The notes under the pieces are model-generated. The model worked only from the letters and a program-made list of their open reading frames with translations. It was not told where the DNA came from and did not search any database. Below are positions 1 to 13,100 of a stretch of 64,000 nt of DNA, in pieces (position 1 is the stretch's first letter; each line of letters starts with the position of its first letter). The translations under genes were made by a program, and so were the position numbers. This DNA comes from Cristatella mucedo (lineage: Eukaryota; Bryozoa; Phylactolaemata; Cristatellidae), in assembly GCA_009760855.2 (NCBI GenBank), contig WPIO01000001.1, positions 16,527,001-16,591,000 of the forward strand, given 5' to 3'.

Positions 1-254
1 TTCGGTTCAGTGGCTTTTCTAGCGATGTCGACAATCCAGTTGCTAGTGATTGCGATAAAGGAAGTCCTGGCGATCACTTGGGGAACATCGACAATATCTG
101 AATCGACAGTCTCGACGTTGCGAAGCTCGCCAACTCGGGAGCTGCCATCGCGAGTTCGCACGTGGAAATAGAAAACAGCAGCTACGCTTAGCAGACAGGC
201 CGCGACGAGCAATGCCCTTTTCCCTTTTCGGATTCGGTTCAATATAATCCTCAT
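1..254 (-). CDS. N-terminus of a type II membrane protein (partial, leaves window)
   Basis: Reading the minus strand from the ATG at 254-252, 84 codons stay open to the window edge. Residues 1-13 are short and basic (MRIILNRIRKGKR). They are followed by about 18-20 hydrophobic residues (ALLVAACLLSVAAVFYF) and then a polar stretch. A short basic cytosolic tail, one uncleaved signal anchor and a stem is the usual layout of Golgi glycosyltransferases and sulfotransferases. That class is an inference: no catalytic domain lies inside the window, and a single-pass membrane protein of another kind is possible. The start was chosen because it is the first ATG and directly precedes the basic-hydrophobic motif. 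The gene is divergent from the SCAF gene that begins at 670. Confidence 0.6.
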   Translation of the reverse strand, partial: MRIILNRIRKGKRALLVAACLLSVAAVFYFHVRTRDGSSRVGELRNVETVDSDIVDVPQVIARTSFIAITSNWIVDIARKATEP

Positions 255-669
255 ATTAAAGGCAAACGCTATTTAAAGTTAATCTTCTAAAAAATCTCCG
301 GCCATAACTAGAGGAGCAACTTTTAAGTGAGGCGACCTCCAACTGGAGTGAACGCCAACACTAGCTGGGACTTGAACCGCCCACGCCTGAAGGTCAAGGA
401 TGTATTATCGTCGGTTATTTCTGCCATTAACGCTTCTTAGCCGACGCAAATATGACCTGAAATCTAGCATGTTTGCATATGTATTTTAAAATTATTGGAT
501 TTATTATCATTTCAACAGTTTTAAACACTAAAATTTTCAGGTTCCCAATTACATCCTTTTTACAAACGCTAGGGGTAGTGGTGTCGGGCATCTTGAAACT
601 CGCACGCGATCATTCGTTTCGGAGACCTTCGGCGGGCGGTTGCCGGGGTAACGTCACCGAAGCTTCGCA
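255..669. promoter_or_regulatory. Shared divergent promoter / 5' UTR interval
   Basis: About 415 bp separate the minus-strand ATG at 254 from the plus-strand SCAF ATG at 670. The interval must hold both transcription starts unless a 5' UTR intron exists. I see no clear TATA box at a convincing place. It contains a tRNA B-box-like string on the minus strand near 368-380, without a matching tRNA body. Bidirectional promoter use is inferred from geometry alone. Confidence 0.5.
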
Positions 670-699
670 ATGGAGCACGTGAAAGCCTTCGGTAACGAG
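670..699 (+). CDS. SCAF4/SCAF8: SCAF exon 1 (start codon, 10 codons)
   Basis: MEHVKAFGNE matches the family start (human SCAF8 begins MEAVKTFNSE), which fixes the ATG. The donor is GAG|gtgcga and the exon ends in phase 0. It is too short to stand out as an open frame. Confidence 0.88.
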
Positions 700-3600
700 G
701 TGCGACCATGAGTGCTTGCTTTATCAGTTCGTTAAGGCGCCGACGGCACTGCACTTTGGTTTTCTATCGGCGACGTTTCCACCTCTTACCCGCCGGCCAG
801 CATAGTTTCTATCTTTTTTGTGCAGTTACGCTCGGTGCTTGTTTCCACTGTTTTGGCATCTCCAGTGGCTGGTGCTTACATGCTACCAATATTTCGCATA
901 GGATTCGTAGGTAGCAATATATTGGGTATCAAGCCTCGGTTGCAGCGGGAATCAGCCGATTGTGCGGTTGCAGTGGTTGTCAACCGCTGTCGCCATGTCA
1001 CTTTTGTTTCAACATAAGGCTTACTCATGCAGACCTCGTTAATAGGGTGGACAATCTCCCAGTGTAACTTGTAATTGGTACGTCTTGCTATGAAATCGAT
1101 TTACCAATCACTATTTCCTTCTACCCAACCATATATTCATGGCCAAATGCTCATGCTTGTAATAAAGTCTTTACCCTTCTTCCAAGGTCCACTTTAGTTC
1201 AGCATGTTCTTATCATTCATTATTAGTGTAAATCCTGTGAACGTAGTTGCGCATTCAATGGTTCGTCGCTTAGTGAAACCAGTTGCCGTGACACGTGACA
1301 GTACAACCTTTTCTATTGATTGTCGTCGCACAACATAAATCTGTAACGTCGTCTTATGTTGGTAGCCGACTAGTAGCACGCCACTTTTATCGTAAATCAA
1401 GTCAGCTGTGTTTGTCTTGTGATATTACCTTCCGGTTAAGATGCTAACTAGTTAAAGTTGCTTATTATTAAATCGAAGCACGAGACTGATTACTCTGTAC
1501 TTGAGATAAGTCGTGTGTTCAAATCCTGCACTGGGAAGTCCTTTACTGGCAACTGCCAGCGGTGGTGAAAGCCGATTACGCTTTTCTGCCGTATACAAAT
1601 GAGCTGTTAAATCAGCTTGTATTTTATTACGTATTGCTGATTCGCCGAGTCCATGAGATTTTGTGCTGCGCTGCTGTTTGTTGCTTATTGCAATGAGCCG
1701 GTGTGATCTTCAAAATTTTGGTTGATAAGCTTTGACATAGTAGATAGTTAATAGCCAGTAAAGTAAAACATGTACCCGTCGAACCTAAAATGTGCCATTT
1801 ATTGTCATAACAAGTAGGCTTGCCATGAAGACTTGTGAGTACAACAGCTCAGTCCATCAAACTGTGGACAAACTTGATCGTCTTCTTTGAAGCAAATGTA
1901 AAGCACCTTGAAAGAGATTGAATTCTCTGAGGGCACTTTATCAAGTGTATTATTATTATTATTATTATTGTCGTATAGGCTCCTCGGTACAGATGAGCAT
2001 GCTTTGCTTTTCTTCCATTGATTTGGTTACCCTCTTTTGAATGGACGTGTTCTATAATTGTGAGCTAAATCAAATCTCGGCAAGCTTTAGCAAAGCATCC
2101 AGGTTGTCATTTATGCTTGCTGCTCTCCAGTATTTCTCGCAATGCAAAGAGGCAGGCACCCGAAGGCAGATGGAATTGTTCGTCGGGTCTTTGCTGTTTT
2201 GGCCAAAATGCTTAATCAGGCTGTACTTCGGCCGGCTACCTTAAGAAACGGCTGGCTCTCGTGGCCAACAGAGTACGGACCATGTTGATTTGGCTTAAAA
2301 CCGGATGTAAAGGAATGGGGTACTATTGAGAATAGTATAGTAATTGAGCAATGCATAGTAGTCGTAGGGGTACAAATGTCCTAGGAAAGTGATCCATGGC
2401 TTGTAGGCTTGCAAGCTGAACGTCGTTTGACGCCTCGAAGCTGTTTATTGGCCTGATATGGGTATACGGTTAACCATCCAGTGAGAGCAGTGATGATTGT
2501 CATTGGTGCGCTGCTAACCTGCATTGGTGCTTTGTCATAATCTTTTAACAGCTACTAGTTCATGTTTGTATTGTATATTTCATTCCTTTTATTGTGCAAT
2601 TATAAAATGCAAGAAAGCTGTGCAGTCAGTATCATGAAAGCAACTGCTAGCTTTAGGAGCAATTGTGAAAATACTTGTTTAATGCTGTGTGGAAAAGGGG
2701 GTTTGTAGCTTCCTCTTAAAATCCTATCAAGTCAACGGATATGAGGTACTTCTTAGCGACTTGGCAGATGAGGGGTGCTATTATGGCAAGCCTGCGGAGA
2801 AAGTGACAGATCCTTTAAGTCGATAGCAGAGTTGCAGCCAGTGCATGTTGGTGAGAAGTGGTGTGTTGTGGCAGGTGTGATGTTGACTGCAGACAAGCCT
2901 AGCTGTGGAGTTTTGCACCAACTCGAAATGTCTTATTGAACATTCTGGAAGACCTCCAGAGTAATCATTTACCTGTGTGACTGATACTACTTGATGTTTT
3001 GAAGAGGTGATGTGCCTTTTGTGGCCAATGATGCATTTTGCTGTCACGACTGTGCTCGACCGAAGCAGGATTGTGAAGAGCCTTTAGCTGTACCGATGGA
3101 GCCGTGGTCAGGGGGCCCCAACCCTCTGGGATTAACTTTGAATAATAGCTTCTTATATGAGTTGTCTTTGTGTTTTCTTGCAATTACCTGGCTACCGTGT
3201 ATGAATGGTCTAAGGCTACCCCGGCTCGTGCAATAGCTAAGACTAATAGTCCTTCAACGAACGATTTTGCCGAGGCCAAGTCACAAGAACCCAAATGGTA
3301 TCCACAAGCTACCAGGCAAATGAATGGCCATTGGGCCTTGCCCCCCCCCACATGAAGGGGCATGTAAGTGGCTTAGTTGCCTGGCTTGTCCCACCGCCTT
3401 GCAACGATTGGCTGGTCCCGGCATTGCCTGGCCTCGTTCCTTGGCTTAATCCTGGCACATGCCTGCTGCTGTGCTTGTGTCGATCTTTCTTGCCAGCTTG
3501 TTTATGAGAGCCCATGCTACTGGTTTTGGGAATCTCTTGTTGCAGCCAAAGCTAAAATGAAGTGTTTTACATCATCCGGAATTGTGGAAATTCTAATGTG

Positions 3601-6600
3601 TGATCATCATCCTTAGAGGATTAAAGGATCCTCGAGGAGAGCAGATGGGACTGTATTAGCGCCTGCTGCAAGTCGGCCTGTTGGTCCAGCCAATTAGGTT
3701 TAGACTCGCTAATCTGTGAACTCGAGACCACAGATTTAATAGTTATTTTATTTATAGAAGTTACTCTAAGTTTACTCTGTAGACAATCCAGTTGGCTGTG
3801 GTCCTGTTAGATGTACTTTTGTGTCCAAGTTTGAGCAGTGCCTGACTTGGTTAAGGACTCTGCAATAATGCTGTCACCAGCCCACTGAATGGGGGTAGAC
3901 AGATGCGTCCTAACCAATTTTTCAATAAGGTCATAAGAAATTGCATTTTTCATGTTGCCAATCGAAGGAGGAACTGAGCGTATTACTAGATACCCGACTG
4001 TGTTACTCATACAGTCTGCTTCTGCATGTACCTCATTTAACTGGCTAGTTAATCTCCAAGTAAGTTTCTGCTGGAAGATTTGAGAGGTATTAAGGGATTC
4101 ATTGTACATCCGAAGAGATGAGTACTTGGTATAATCTTCCTGATTACAGCATTGTTGTATGTCAGCTGGTATAATTAGTTTTGATGATCACCGAACGGCA
4201 CATGAGCTTACAGGCGAGAATTCTCGCATGCATGGATACATGCTCACAAGCATTCACTCCTACTTGGCAGTCAAATGAGTATTGTTTATGAGACCTGCTT
4301 AGCTGTCGCTGCTAGCAGCGACTGGCTGGATGGCTTTAGGCACTGCGCTGCAGTGTAAAACTAGTAGCCTTCAATGCTCAATTGCATTAGAACGGCTGAA
4401 GGCCGGCTGCTGTAGCTGAGTGCAAAACAGAATTTCGCAGCTTTCAGCCAAAGATCCCCAACCTCTGCATTACTTTCTGGTTCAGTGCTCTACCAATTCG
4501 TTTGGCACTCAACACTGGCTTTAAAAACCTCTGTTTTAATTTCCACGTGCGAGTGAACGTGTGATTATAATAATTGCAAATCGGATTCCACACTGCAAAC
4601 ATCATGCTTTGTGGTCGACCACCAGAGAGCATACCTGCTGTACGACGAGCCGCTGGTCCAGACTAGTAGGGGAGCCTTTTGGCAACCCGTGAATGCCTGA
4701 ATGCATGTGACGTTTGACAGTGGATGCAAGTAAAGCAGTAATTTTACAATGCAGAGCAACCGAATGGTGTGCCTTCCTTCATAGCCTAGTGGTTGAGTAT
4801 TCAGCCCGACGTATGCTATACTTTTCAGCTGCATTCTCTGCACGAGTTGAAGCCTCCAATTTCGAGGGCAAAGATGTCTCAGATAACGAAGACTGCTATG
4901 CGGGCAATAAAGTTTTACAAGCACATTGTACAGGCAGTCGAGAAATTCATCCACAAGGTTTGTACCTCACCAAGTAACTCCTTGTTCAAGTACCGGTTAT
5001 GCTGTACTTCGGATGCATTCCATGTAATGCCGAGTGGTGACTGTTCGTGGCTTGGCCAGTAGCCTCTAGCATTCTGTATCCACACAAAGCTTGATGTTAT
5101 ATACTCTATATTCGGCTGCACAGAGTGGCAGGTGCACTACGTCATATAAGCCGACTTTCCTGAAGTAGTGAGCACTTCGGACGAGCACTCAGGAGGTGGG
5201 ACTGGCAGGCTGTTTGTTTGTGCTGTCGTATGCTTGCCGCTGGGTCTTGGCTCAGGGGGTAAGGTGCTCTCTCGTCACGACCCAGGTCATCGGTTCGAGT
5301 CCTGCTGATGGCATTTCTTTATTGCCCACTGTGAGGGGTGGTGACAGCCAAGAAGGCTCTTGTGTCGATATTTAATTAAATGATGCTGTTAAATCAGCTA
5401 ACGTGAACTTTGTCTCTATCCTCTCATGTTCATGTTGTAAGCCAAATTAGAAATAATGAAATCTTCCTTGAATGCCAGAGCTACTCGTTAAGTGCTCTTG
5501 AGTATATGTTGCACCGCGCAGTTAATCAGTTATATGGTTACAATCCTTTGATGTTTTGTCAGTGGTGAATCTGTGTTTATAAGTCCGTGGTGGTGTGTTG
5601 TGAAGTCGACTAACCCATTGCCTAGATGGGGAGTTTCCGTGGTACAGAATGTGATACTGTATACCACAGTCCAGCTTTTCCAGGCTACTAAGCTGTTCGC
5701 CAAGCCTCAATATCCCTTCATACCAGTCAGTTCAATTCCCTTTCCTAAGATGCCGCAACCCTGGCTTCACTACTCGAATGTAAGATGCTGCAACCCTTTG
5801 CGTCACTACTCGAATGAAATTCGTTTTCATCAGCTTATGTATCTGCAGATATATAAACATAGTGCATGTGCAGCATGTTTCCCAACTGCCACTGTTGATT
5901 TTAACAATAAAGATGATAACAATCATGCATTGCATGGTTCACTATGAGAACTCCATTTGTATCTAATTTGCTCGAAAGGAAGCTAGTCAATTAGTTAGTG
6001 ATACCATGCACATAAGTTCAGCATGCATAACACTCATGCTTAGCCGATGGAGCAAATGCTGTGTGGAACAAGATTCTTATGTTTGCTCTCTTTAGCAATT
6101 CGAGTCTCATGACAAAACAAGGACTTGCACTGCTGAGTGTCAATTCATAGTGGCGGTACTATAGCCTGTGATGCACTGGCTCTGCATGAACAGTACATGC
6201 CCAATTAGAGAGCCTCGTGCAGTTGTCTTCGAGAACATTATAGGTGATGATATGTAATGTAATGTATGTAATGTAATGTATCTCCGTCAGTAACTCCACA
6301 AAGTCATAAAGACCATGTGGGTGTTACGCAGGAGAGTTTTGTATAGCGCACTCACAGCCTAAGCGGCTTTTGGTACGCATTCGGTAGCCAACAGACTTCG
6401 TCTCATGCAACAAAGGGAAAGTGGGAAGCATAGCAGAGTCAGGAGAGCAGTTGAGGTAGTGAGTAGCATAGAAGTAGCAGCTCAGGACCGCTGAAAAGGA
6501 TGAGCCATAGTCGGCAGTAGTAGAGTAGTTGTCGTTGCGTAAGAATTGTGGAAGCGAGTTCCACAGTCTAGGACCTGCAGAGCTAAAGCTTCTGTCGCCA

Positions 6601-9600
6601 ACTGTCTTTAAGCGGAGGAATGGGACAGCTAATTTATTGTCCACACAGGACCTGAGGGTGCGAACAGGCTGAAACTGATGCAGCAGTTCAGCTAGGTATG
6701 AAGGAGCCAAGCCGTGGCGGGCCTTGTGGGTCAGCGTAAGAACTTTGCTCTGTATCCGTTGCTCAACCGGCATGCATCCTAGCTCTTTTAGCAAAGGAGA
6801 CACGTGCTCAAACCGCTGGGACTTGAAGACTAGCCTTGCAGCCACATTCATAGTCTGCTGCAGTGGCCTAATAGCTTTCTTTAGCAGCCCAGCCAAAAGG
6901 GAATTACAATAATCAAGCCGAGACAGAACTAAAGAGCTAGTTAAATTTTTTACAAGCCACTGTGGGAGACAGCTTCTAATCTTGGATAGGGATCGGATGT
7001 GATGGCTAGCTGTAGAGGCAGTCTTCTGAATGAAGCTTTTGAAATGTGTCTATAGGAAGAAACATATGATTTCCCATTGACCAGCGTAGAAGTAGTCCTG
7101 TGGTCCGACGAGTGTTGTCCATTTTTTAAAGAACACCTCACAGTGTGTCGAAGGCCGGCCGAGATTTTGAGCAATACCCACACGCCGTGCACGCACGAAC
7201 CGCAAATATCCACATATAGGTATATATGTACATTCACGCGTAGCTATTGCACCACGTATTGCCTTTTGTTAACATGCTCCTTTTTTAATTTAATTAGAAC
7301 GTTACCTGTTCATTGCTAGTTTTCCTTGTTATCGAGATTCTGTGGTTTGTAGTGATTTGGGCAGCCTAGTATGTTTGATAACAAACGTGTTATTTCCTAC
7401 TGATGTCTGGCTTGGTTGATGGCAACCACTTCAGCAGTGTTTAAACAATACTAGTGATCTAAACCTCCTGTCAGCTTGTTCTGGCAATCGTGGACTGTTT
7501 CTTTTTATGATTTTTGTATATGCGGAGCTCGGTGCTCTATCTGCTGTTGTGCTTTGGGCCATCTTCTAGCACACCGCTGATGCATCTTGTGTTGCTTCCT
7601 CCATCCTTTTGCTGTGCTACCTCTGCAGCCTGCCAACGATGCTAGGTGCATCTGTTGTTTTCGGATATATCCCCCATACATTATTTTAACCTGGCTTTAT
7701 TGATGGCTGCCTGTCATAAAGCTCGGTGTTACTGCCACTTGAAGTACACCATAGATGCATCAGTTTAGTCGTCCTTTGAGGGCGGTCTTTTTAGTGACCT
7801 AGACCATGCCCTTGTGGATTAGATGATCTACTATTATGTAACTGTAGAGTGATGTCTAGAAAGAGCCAGTTTGCTGCTGATGTGCTGCCCTTTATTCTTC
7901 TGCCCCCTGACTTATGCGATACGTCAACTGAGAGCAGTGATAGTGATGGAGTTGTGTGTAGCTGTGGCCTGTGAGAAGAACATGCGATGAATGGATGATG
8001 ATGTGCTCTGGGGCATTTCATTTTACAACAGGCAGCCACGAGAGCACGGGACTGTACAGCAGGTGGCGAATTTACCCGTGCTCTATTCATGCATGATTAA
8101 GATGTGCGGTTTTTTGTTGGCTTGTTTCCTGGGGAGCGTGTCTTAGCAGTGCTGACTGTTTAGTTTGTAGCCGAAGAGCAGTCGTGTATGTCATTCTCTT
8201 CTAAAAGTCGGTTACCCTTAAGGATTGACATCTTAGTATGTGAGCATTGGCAGAATCTGTCTGCCATGAAGGATTGCAGAAAATGTGTTTAGGGATATGA
8301 TCCTGTTGATTATTAGCACTGTGATGAATTTTTCAAGCTTGGTATTTTGCGCCTACGTTATAGTGCCGTCCGGAATATAAAGTACCAGGCCTTTACGTCA
8401 TAGACTCGATTGTGAGACAGTCAAGACATCAATACGGGTCCGATAAAGATGTCTTTGTACCGAGATTTATAAAGAACTTCTGTAGTACATTTCAGCAGTT
8501 GTTCAAGTGTCCCGACGAGGACAAGGTAAGGCGCTTTTAGTTTTCTGTGAAAAGGGCTTTTTTGTTCAGTGTGGTTCTGCTTTGAGGTACAGTTGCCTAG
8601 TTGATTGATTGCCAACGACTAAATTAACATGTTTTTCTAGAGCAAGATTGTGCGAGTACTTAATCTGTGGCAAAAAAATGGAGTGCTCCCAATCGACATC
8701 ATTCAGCCACTCTTAGATCTTGCAAAGGATCCTATGAACCCGGCGGTCTTCGAAAATGGTACGTTCTCCTGAATATAGCTACATGTAATTAGCAACCTCA
8801 TCTTTGTTTACTTAAGCACAATCGGTTTATGCTTTTGTGTGAATTTTAACGACCTGGTTGGCACTTGCAGCTCAAAGAGATATAGAAACTGCTGCTGCTA
8901 AGTTTGGCTCTGCTAAGAAGTCCTCTACTGACGTCACAGGGGACACCGATGGAGAAGCACCGCCTGCTGAACCAGGCAGTAAACACACCGACCTTATTGA
9001 ATCAATTACAGAATTGCTCATGCAGCAGGTACATTCTGAATTTCTTTGGCACAGCTCGTGTGCTGCCTGTTTGACCACCTTTTATCTGTTGGCTTCTTCA
9101 CACTTTCGTGTGGCTTCTGACTCTGTTCCAAAGATTTATTTATTTGGTGGGTGTGAGCATGCATTATGAGGTTAGCTCAATTGCACAGATATGCGAAAAT
9201 AAAGAGCATTCTTAATAATAATAAAAATAAAGCATTTTTTCAGAGTCTGGGACTTGCTATTGGCTTCTGTCACTAAATGCAACGACTTTGCATCCTTCGA
9301 GTTTTAGCTCATCAGTTTCTCAGCTTTCCCGTGCTACAGTGAACTTGTTTTGTACAGTATGCCTTGCATGCTTACATGTGCATTATTCAGTGAATGCTGC
9401 TAACCAGGGGTCCTACTAACAGATGACACCTGAATGTCTTCTTTTGTGCTTTTTCGTGCTGGTCTAAGCATGATGCTTGTTTGCTACTCCGTGCTTGTCT
9501 AAACTTGCTAGCATGCATGTCATTAAACCTTGGTTATTGCTTCTCTTGTAGCAAGTTATGCAGCCACTAGATAGAGATTTAGTTCTCTTGGGGCGCTATG

Positions 9601-9899
9601 CAAGACCAAGGTCGTAGGCTCGAGCCCTGCTGCACATGGAAAGTGCCCTGATAAAGATTGTGTTCTCTTGGGGCACTAAACAAATGAATTATATTTACAA
9701 TTCAGCAGCGTTTGACACAGTCGACCACCAGATCCTTCGGGAGCATCTCTTCACTTTCCTAGATATAATTTTAACAGTCATCAACTGGGTTAGGTCCCAC
9801 CTCAGTGAGAGCTATTAGAGTGTAGATGAAGACAGCTGTAAGGAACCCTTAAAGTATGGGGGTACCTCTGGACTCTCTCTGTCTCTCTCTGTGTGTGTG

Positions 9900-9972
<73 letters not shown>

Positions 9973-10093
9973 TATCTATCTCTCTATCTATCTATCTATC
10001 TAATCTATCTATCTATCTATCTCTCTCTCCCTCCCTCCCTCCCTCTCTCCCCCACTCCCTCTCTCTCACTGTCTGTCTGTCTGTCTCTCTCTT

Positions 10094-10179
<86 letters not shown>

Positions 10180-13100
10180 TGACACCCAGCTCTACCTATT
10201 ATTCGACCCTTTTAAGCCTTACTCTGCATCCGACGTATTGATTCCATTGCACCCTGAATCGATGATCTTTTTCACGTTTAGATGGCTACTAACTGCCTAA
10301 AGCTTAGTGATGATAAGACTAAGCTATTAGCTATGAGCAAACTTAGTCCTGTTCTGAAGTTTGAAGGCCTAGCCCTCACAATTGGTTCAGCTAACATCAC
10401 TTCGACGACGTCTGCCCGTAGTTTAGGCGTACTATTCCAAAAGGACTTTTCATTAGATGAGCATATTTTCTCAACTGTCAAGACGATCGAATTTCAGCTT
10501 AGGAATATCGCCAAAATCAAGGCTTGCTTAGACAAGAATACGATAGCCAACCTAGTTTGTGATACTGTATCTACATAACTGCAGTTCCCTTTATATGGGA
10601 CTCTTGGCCTTTGCTCCTAATCCAGCATCTGTAAAGTGCCTGGAAAGAGATTCAGTTCTCCATGGGCGCTATACAGATGTATTATTATTATGATTATCCT
10701 CCAAAGCTGGTGCAAAACTCAGCAGCTTGCTTGGTTTTTAGTCAGCTGTTTCGCTGCCATACCACCCGACCTCTGTCTGAGCTTCACTGGTTACCTATTA
10801 CGTATTGAAATGGCTTCAAGATCCTCGCGCTGGCCTACAGGTCGATTCACTCTCACCGGCCTACCCATCCGAACTCCTTGCTCCTCCAGAGGGTCCTGTA
10901 AGTTTTAGCTCAATACGGGTCTGTCTTGGTCAGCTTTCCCTTCGACCCATTCGTACTTGTCTTTTTTGGTTCTGATTTATGCGACACTGTGCATGCTGCC
11001 ACTAACCACATTTGCATGCTTACCCTGTGTGTCACCCCTTACCACGTTATTCATGTTGTTTATTTATTAAGCATGATATTACTCACCATTCAATCGCGTT
11101 TCCCTTTGCAGCAAATCTAAAGCGCCTAGAAAGAGATTGAGTTCTCTGAGGGCACTTTATCAAGTGCATTATTATTATTGTTTGCTTTCTTTGCATGCGA
11201 ATCTGTGCATGAGTCAGGGAATATTACTTGTCATAGGTCTTACTAACTGGTGGCCATGAATGTCGTCATGTTTGCTGTAGCATAATGACCTAATTATGCT
11301 ACTTAGCTTTTGCATGCTTGATACCATGCATTACACCAACCCTCGGTACTGATTCTCGTGAAGCAAGTTGTAAAGGGTCTGAACGGAGATTCAGTTCTCT
11401 TCTGGTGCTACACGAACAGCCTATTATTATTGTTGTGATTATTATACAAATGACTTATTATAGTGCTTAAGAAGTATTCGATTTCGTTCTAGCCACTTTA
11501 ATGTATTTTTACTCTGAATATCGTCAGAATAGGCATGACATTTGTTCCACGCTTAGGTAATTTGAAGTTGGTTAGCGAAACGGCCACACGACCCGAATCA
11601 CGAGAGCAGTTAAGTGCAAACGGACATATGTAAGCCGAAGCAAGAGTGAATGAACCTAAATGTGAGTGAGCGGACCTTGGAAGTCGATTGAAATGCTTCA
11701 TGGGAGTCTATGTAGGTAAGAGGGAAGTGGTGTACTGTAGCTGTAGTTGCATTGTTAACGACAGAAACCCGCCTTACCGGGTGTTGCATGATCTGTAAAC
11801 GTGTCATTGATAAGCAAGAGGGCTTTGTAAGGAGACTTATAAACGTCAGCATGGGATATCACCAATTCCTAGGCTAATTTGACTATGGTATCTTTATCTA
11901 ACTAAGCTTGCCCGATTTTGTTCAGGTTGCCTAACTGATAATAGGCAAACTCGACTGTATGGCTGATGTGGTCAGCTAGCACAAGTTCATTTTAAAATAA
12001 GATGTCTAGAGATATTCCATGCTGAGGCTACAGGGGAGATGCTTGCTGAGACAATTTTGCAGGTGCTGCTTTTCAGTTTCTAATTGGCACCGAGATTGTG
12101 CTCGGCAGCGACTTCGGCTATAGGCAGTCTGCCTGCCTAGACTGTTGTTTTGGATATGAGTGTAAGCAGTTCGGCAGCTCTACACGATCTGTCCGCATCG
12201 TAGTAGGAGTGTAGGACGTAGCAACCGTGCAGGCGAGAATGACACGAACATTTGCTTGCCGGGCGTTTTGATTTTTTCCGATGGCGTTATTACATTTGCA
12301 GAACCAGCAGCCAGTGTCACCGGCTGCAGCCGTGGCAGCCCAGCAGCTGCAGCAGCAGCTGCACAACTTGCAGCGGCAGCTTCTGCAAGAGACCGCTGCT
12401 GGCGGGTCAGCGGACGCTGCAGCAGCTGCCTTGTCAAATTTGGAGAATCTGGCCGAGCAGCTTCTGCAACAGCATCAGGCGTCTCTGAGCGCTACCGCTG
12501 GTGGTGCCAAAGTAGCGTCTGCCGCCGGTGACGGCGGCCTCGCTCCGCCACCGCCACCTCCAGCACCAGGTAGTGCAAGATCTCTGGCGGCAGAAAATGG
12601 TGGCTACGGAACAAAGCAGGCTCCGGTAGCGGCTTTTAATTCCAAGCTTCTCGACTACGACTACGATGATAGTGACGAAGACTTGGACCGCAGAAGTGAC
12701 AGTCATGAGCATCATCTGGATGATAGCAACGGTCATGAGCTGGCCAAAGTGCCCGCCAGCTCTTCGGCTGCTGTCGCGGCCACTACGTAAGTTCAGTCTT
12801 CCTTTGCAACATCGTTGAGCTTTACTTAGTATGTGCGCATGTGGATGCAGGCCGATTGCCACGATTTAGCAGTGACCGGCCGTCATGTAGGTTTGTCCGT
12901 AAGCCATCAGGAAAAGCTATGCATATATTGTTAAAAACCTCAAAGGTGAAGTTGAACCTCAAAGGGGCCATAGCAGTGCTTCCATTCTCTTTGGTGGTCT
13001 ATGACTATGCAAGCGAGGCTTTTAGGAGATACGACAATAGTGGCGAGAAAGAGATTGAGTTCTGTTAGTTTGCTACCCAAGTTCTATTATTATTGTTATT

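Larger units (their letters stand above)
700..4828 (+). other. SCAF intron 1: repeats and unassigned sequence
   Basis: This interval holds an eroded SINE (about 1468-1632), a LINE 3' tail with an ATT run (1887-1970), a minus-strand LINE fragment (2770-2965) and a copia-like fossil (3790-4110). A Gly/Trp/Leu-biased stretch near 3370-3500 repeats short GGCTTG/GGCTGG words. I see nothing further that I can name. Confidence 0.5.
4958..8363 (+). other. SCAF intron 2: repeats and unassigned sequence
   Basis: Holds a SINE (5243-5402) and a minus-strand LINE (6240-7170). The remainder shows no gene-like frame with splice sites that fit the SCAF phase. Confidence 0.5.
9029..12301 (+). other. SCAF intron 5: LINE and microsatellite cluster
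   Basis: Successive LINE remnants (9537-9610, 9690-10690, 10690-11190, tail near 11300-11445, minus fragment 11490-11700) surround a 300-bp CT-rich microsatellite. About 600 bp before exon 6 hold nothing that I recognise. Confidence 0.6.

Noticed and set aside
365-382. B-box-like ggttcaagtccc on the minus strand
   Set aside because: No matching acceptor stem or anticodon arm could be folded around it, so no tRNA was called.
9856-10241. Long Ser/Leu-rich frames
   Set aside because: They are translations of the CT/TCTA microsatellite in every frame and have no protein logic.
12118-12531. Frames on both strands over SCAF exon 6
   Set aside because: They come from CAG/GCA-type repeats. Only the frame with the acidic DSDEDLD motif fits the family.
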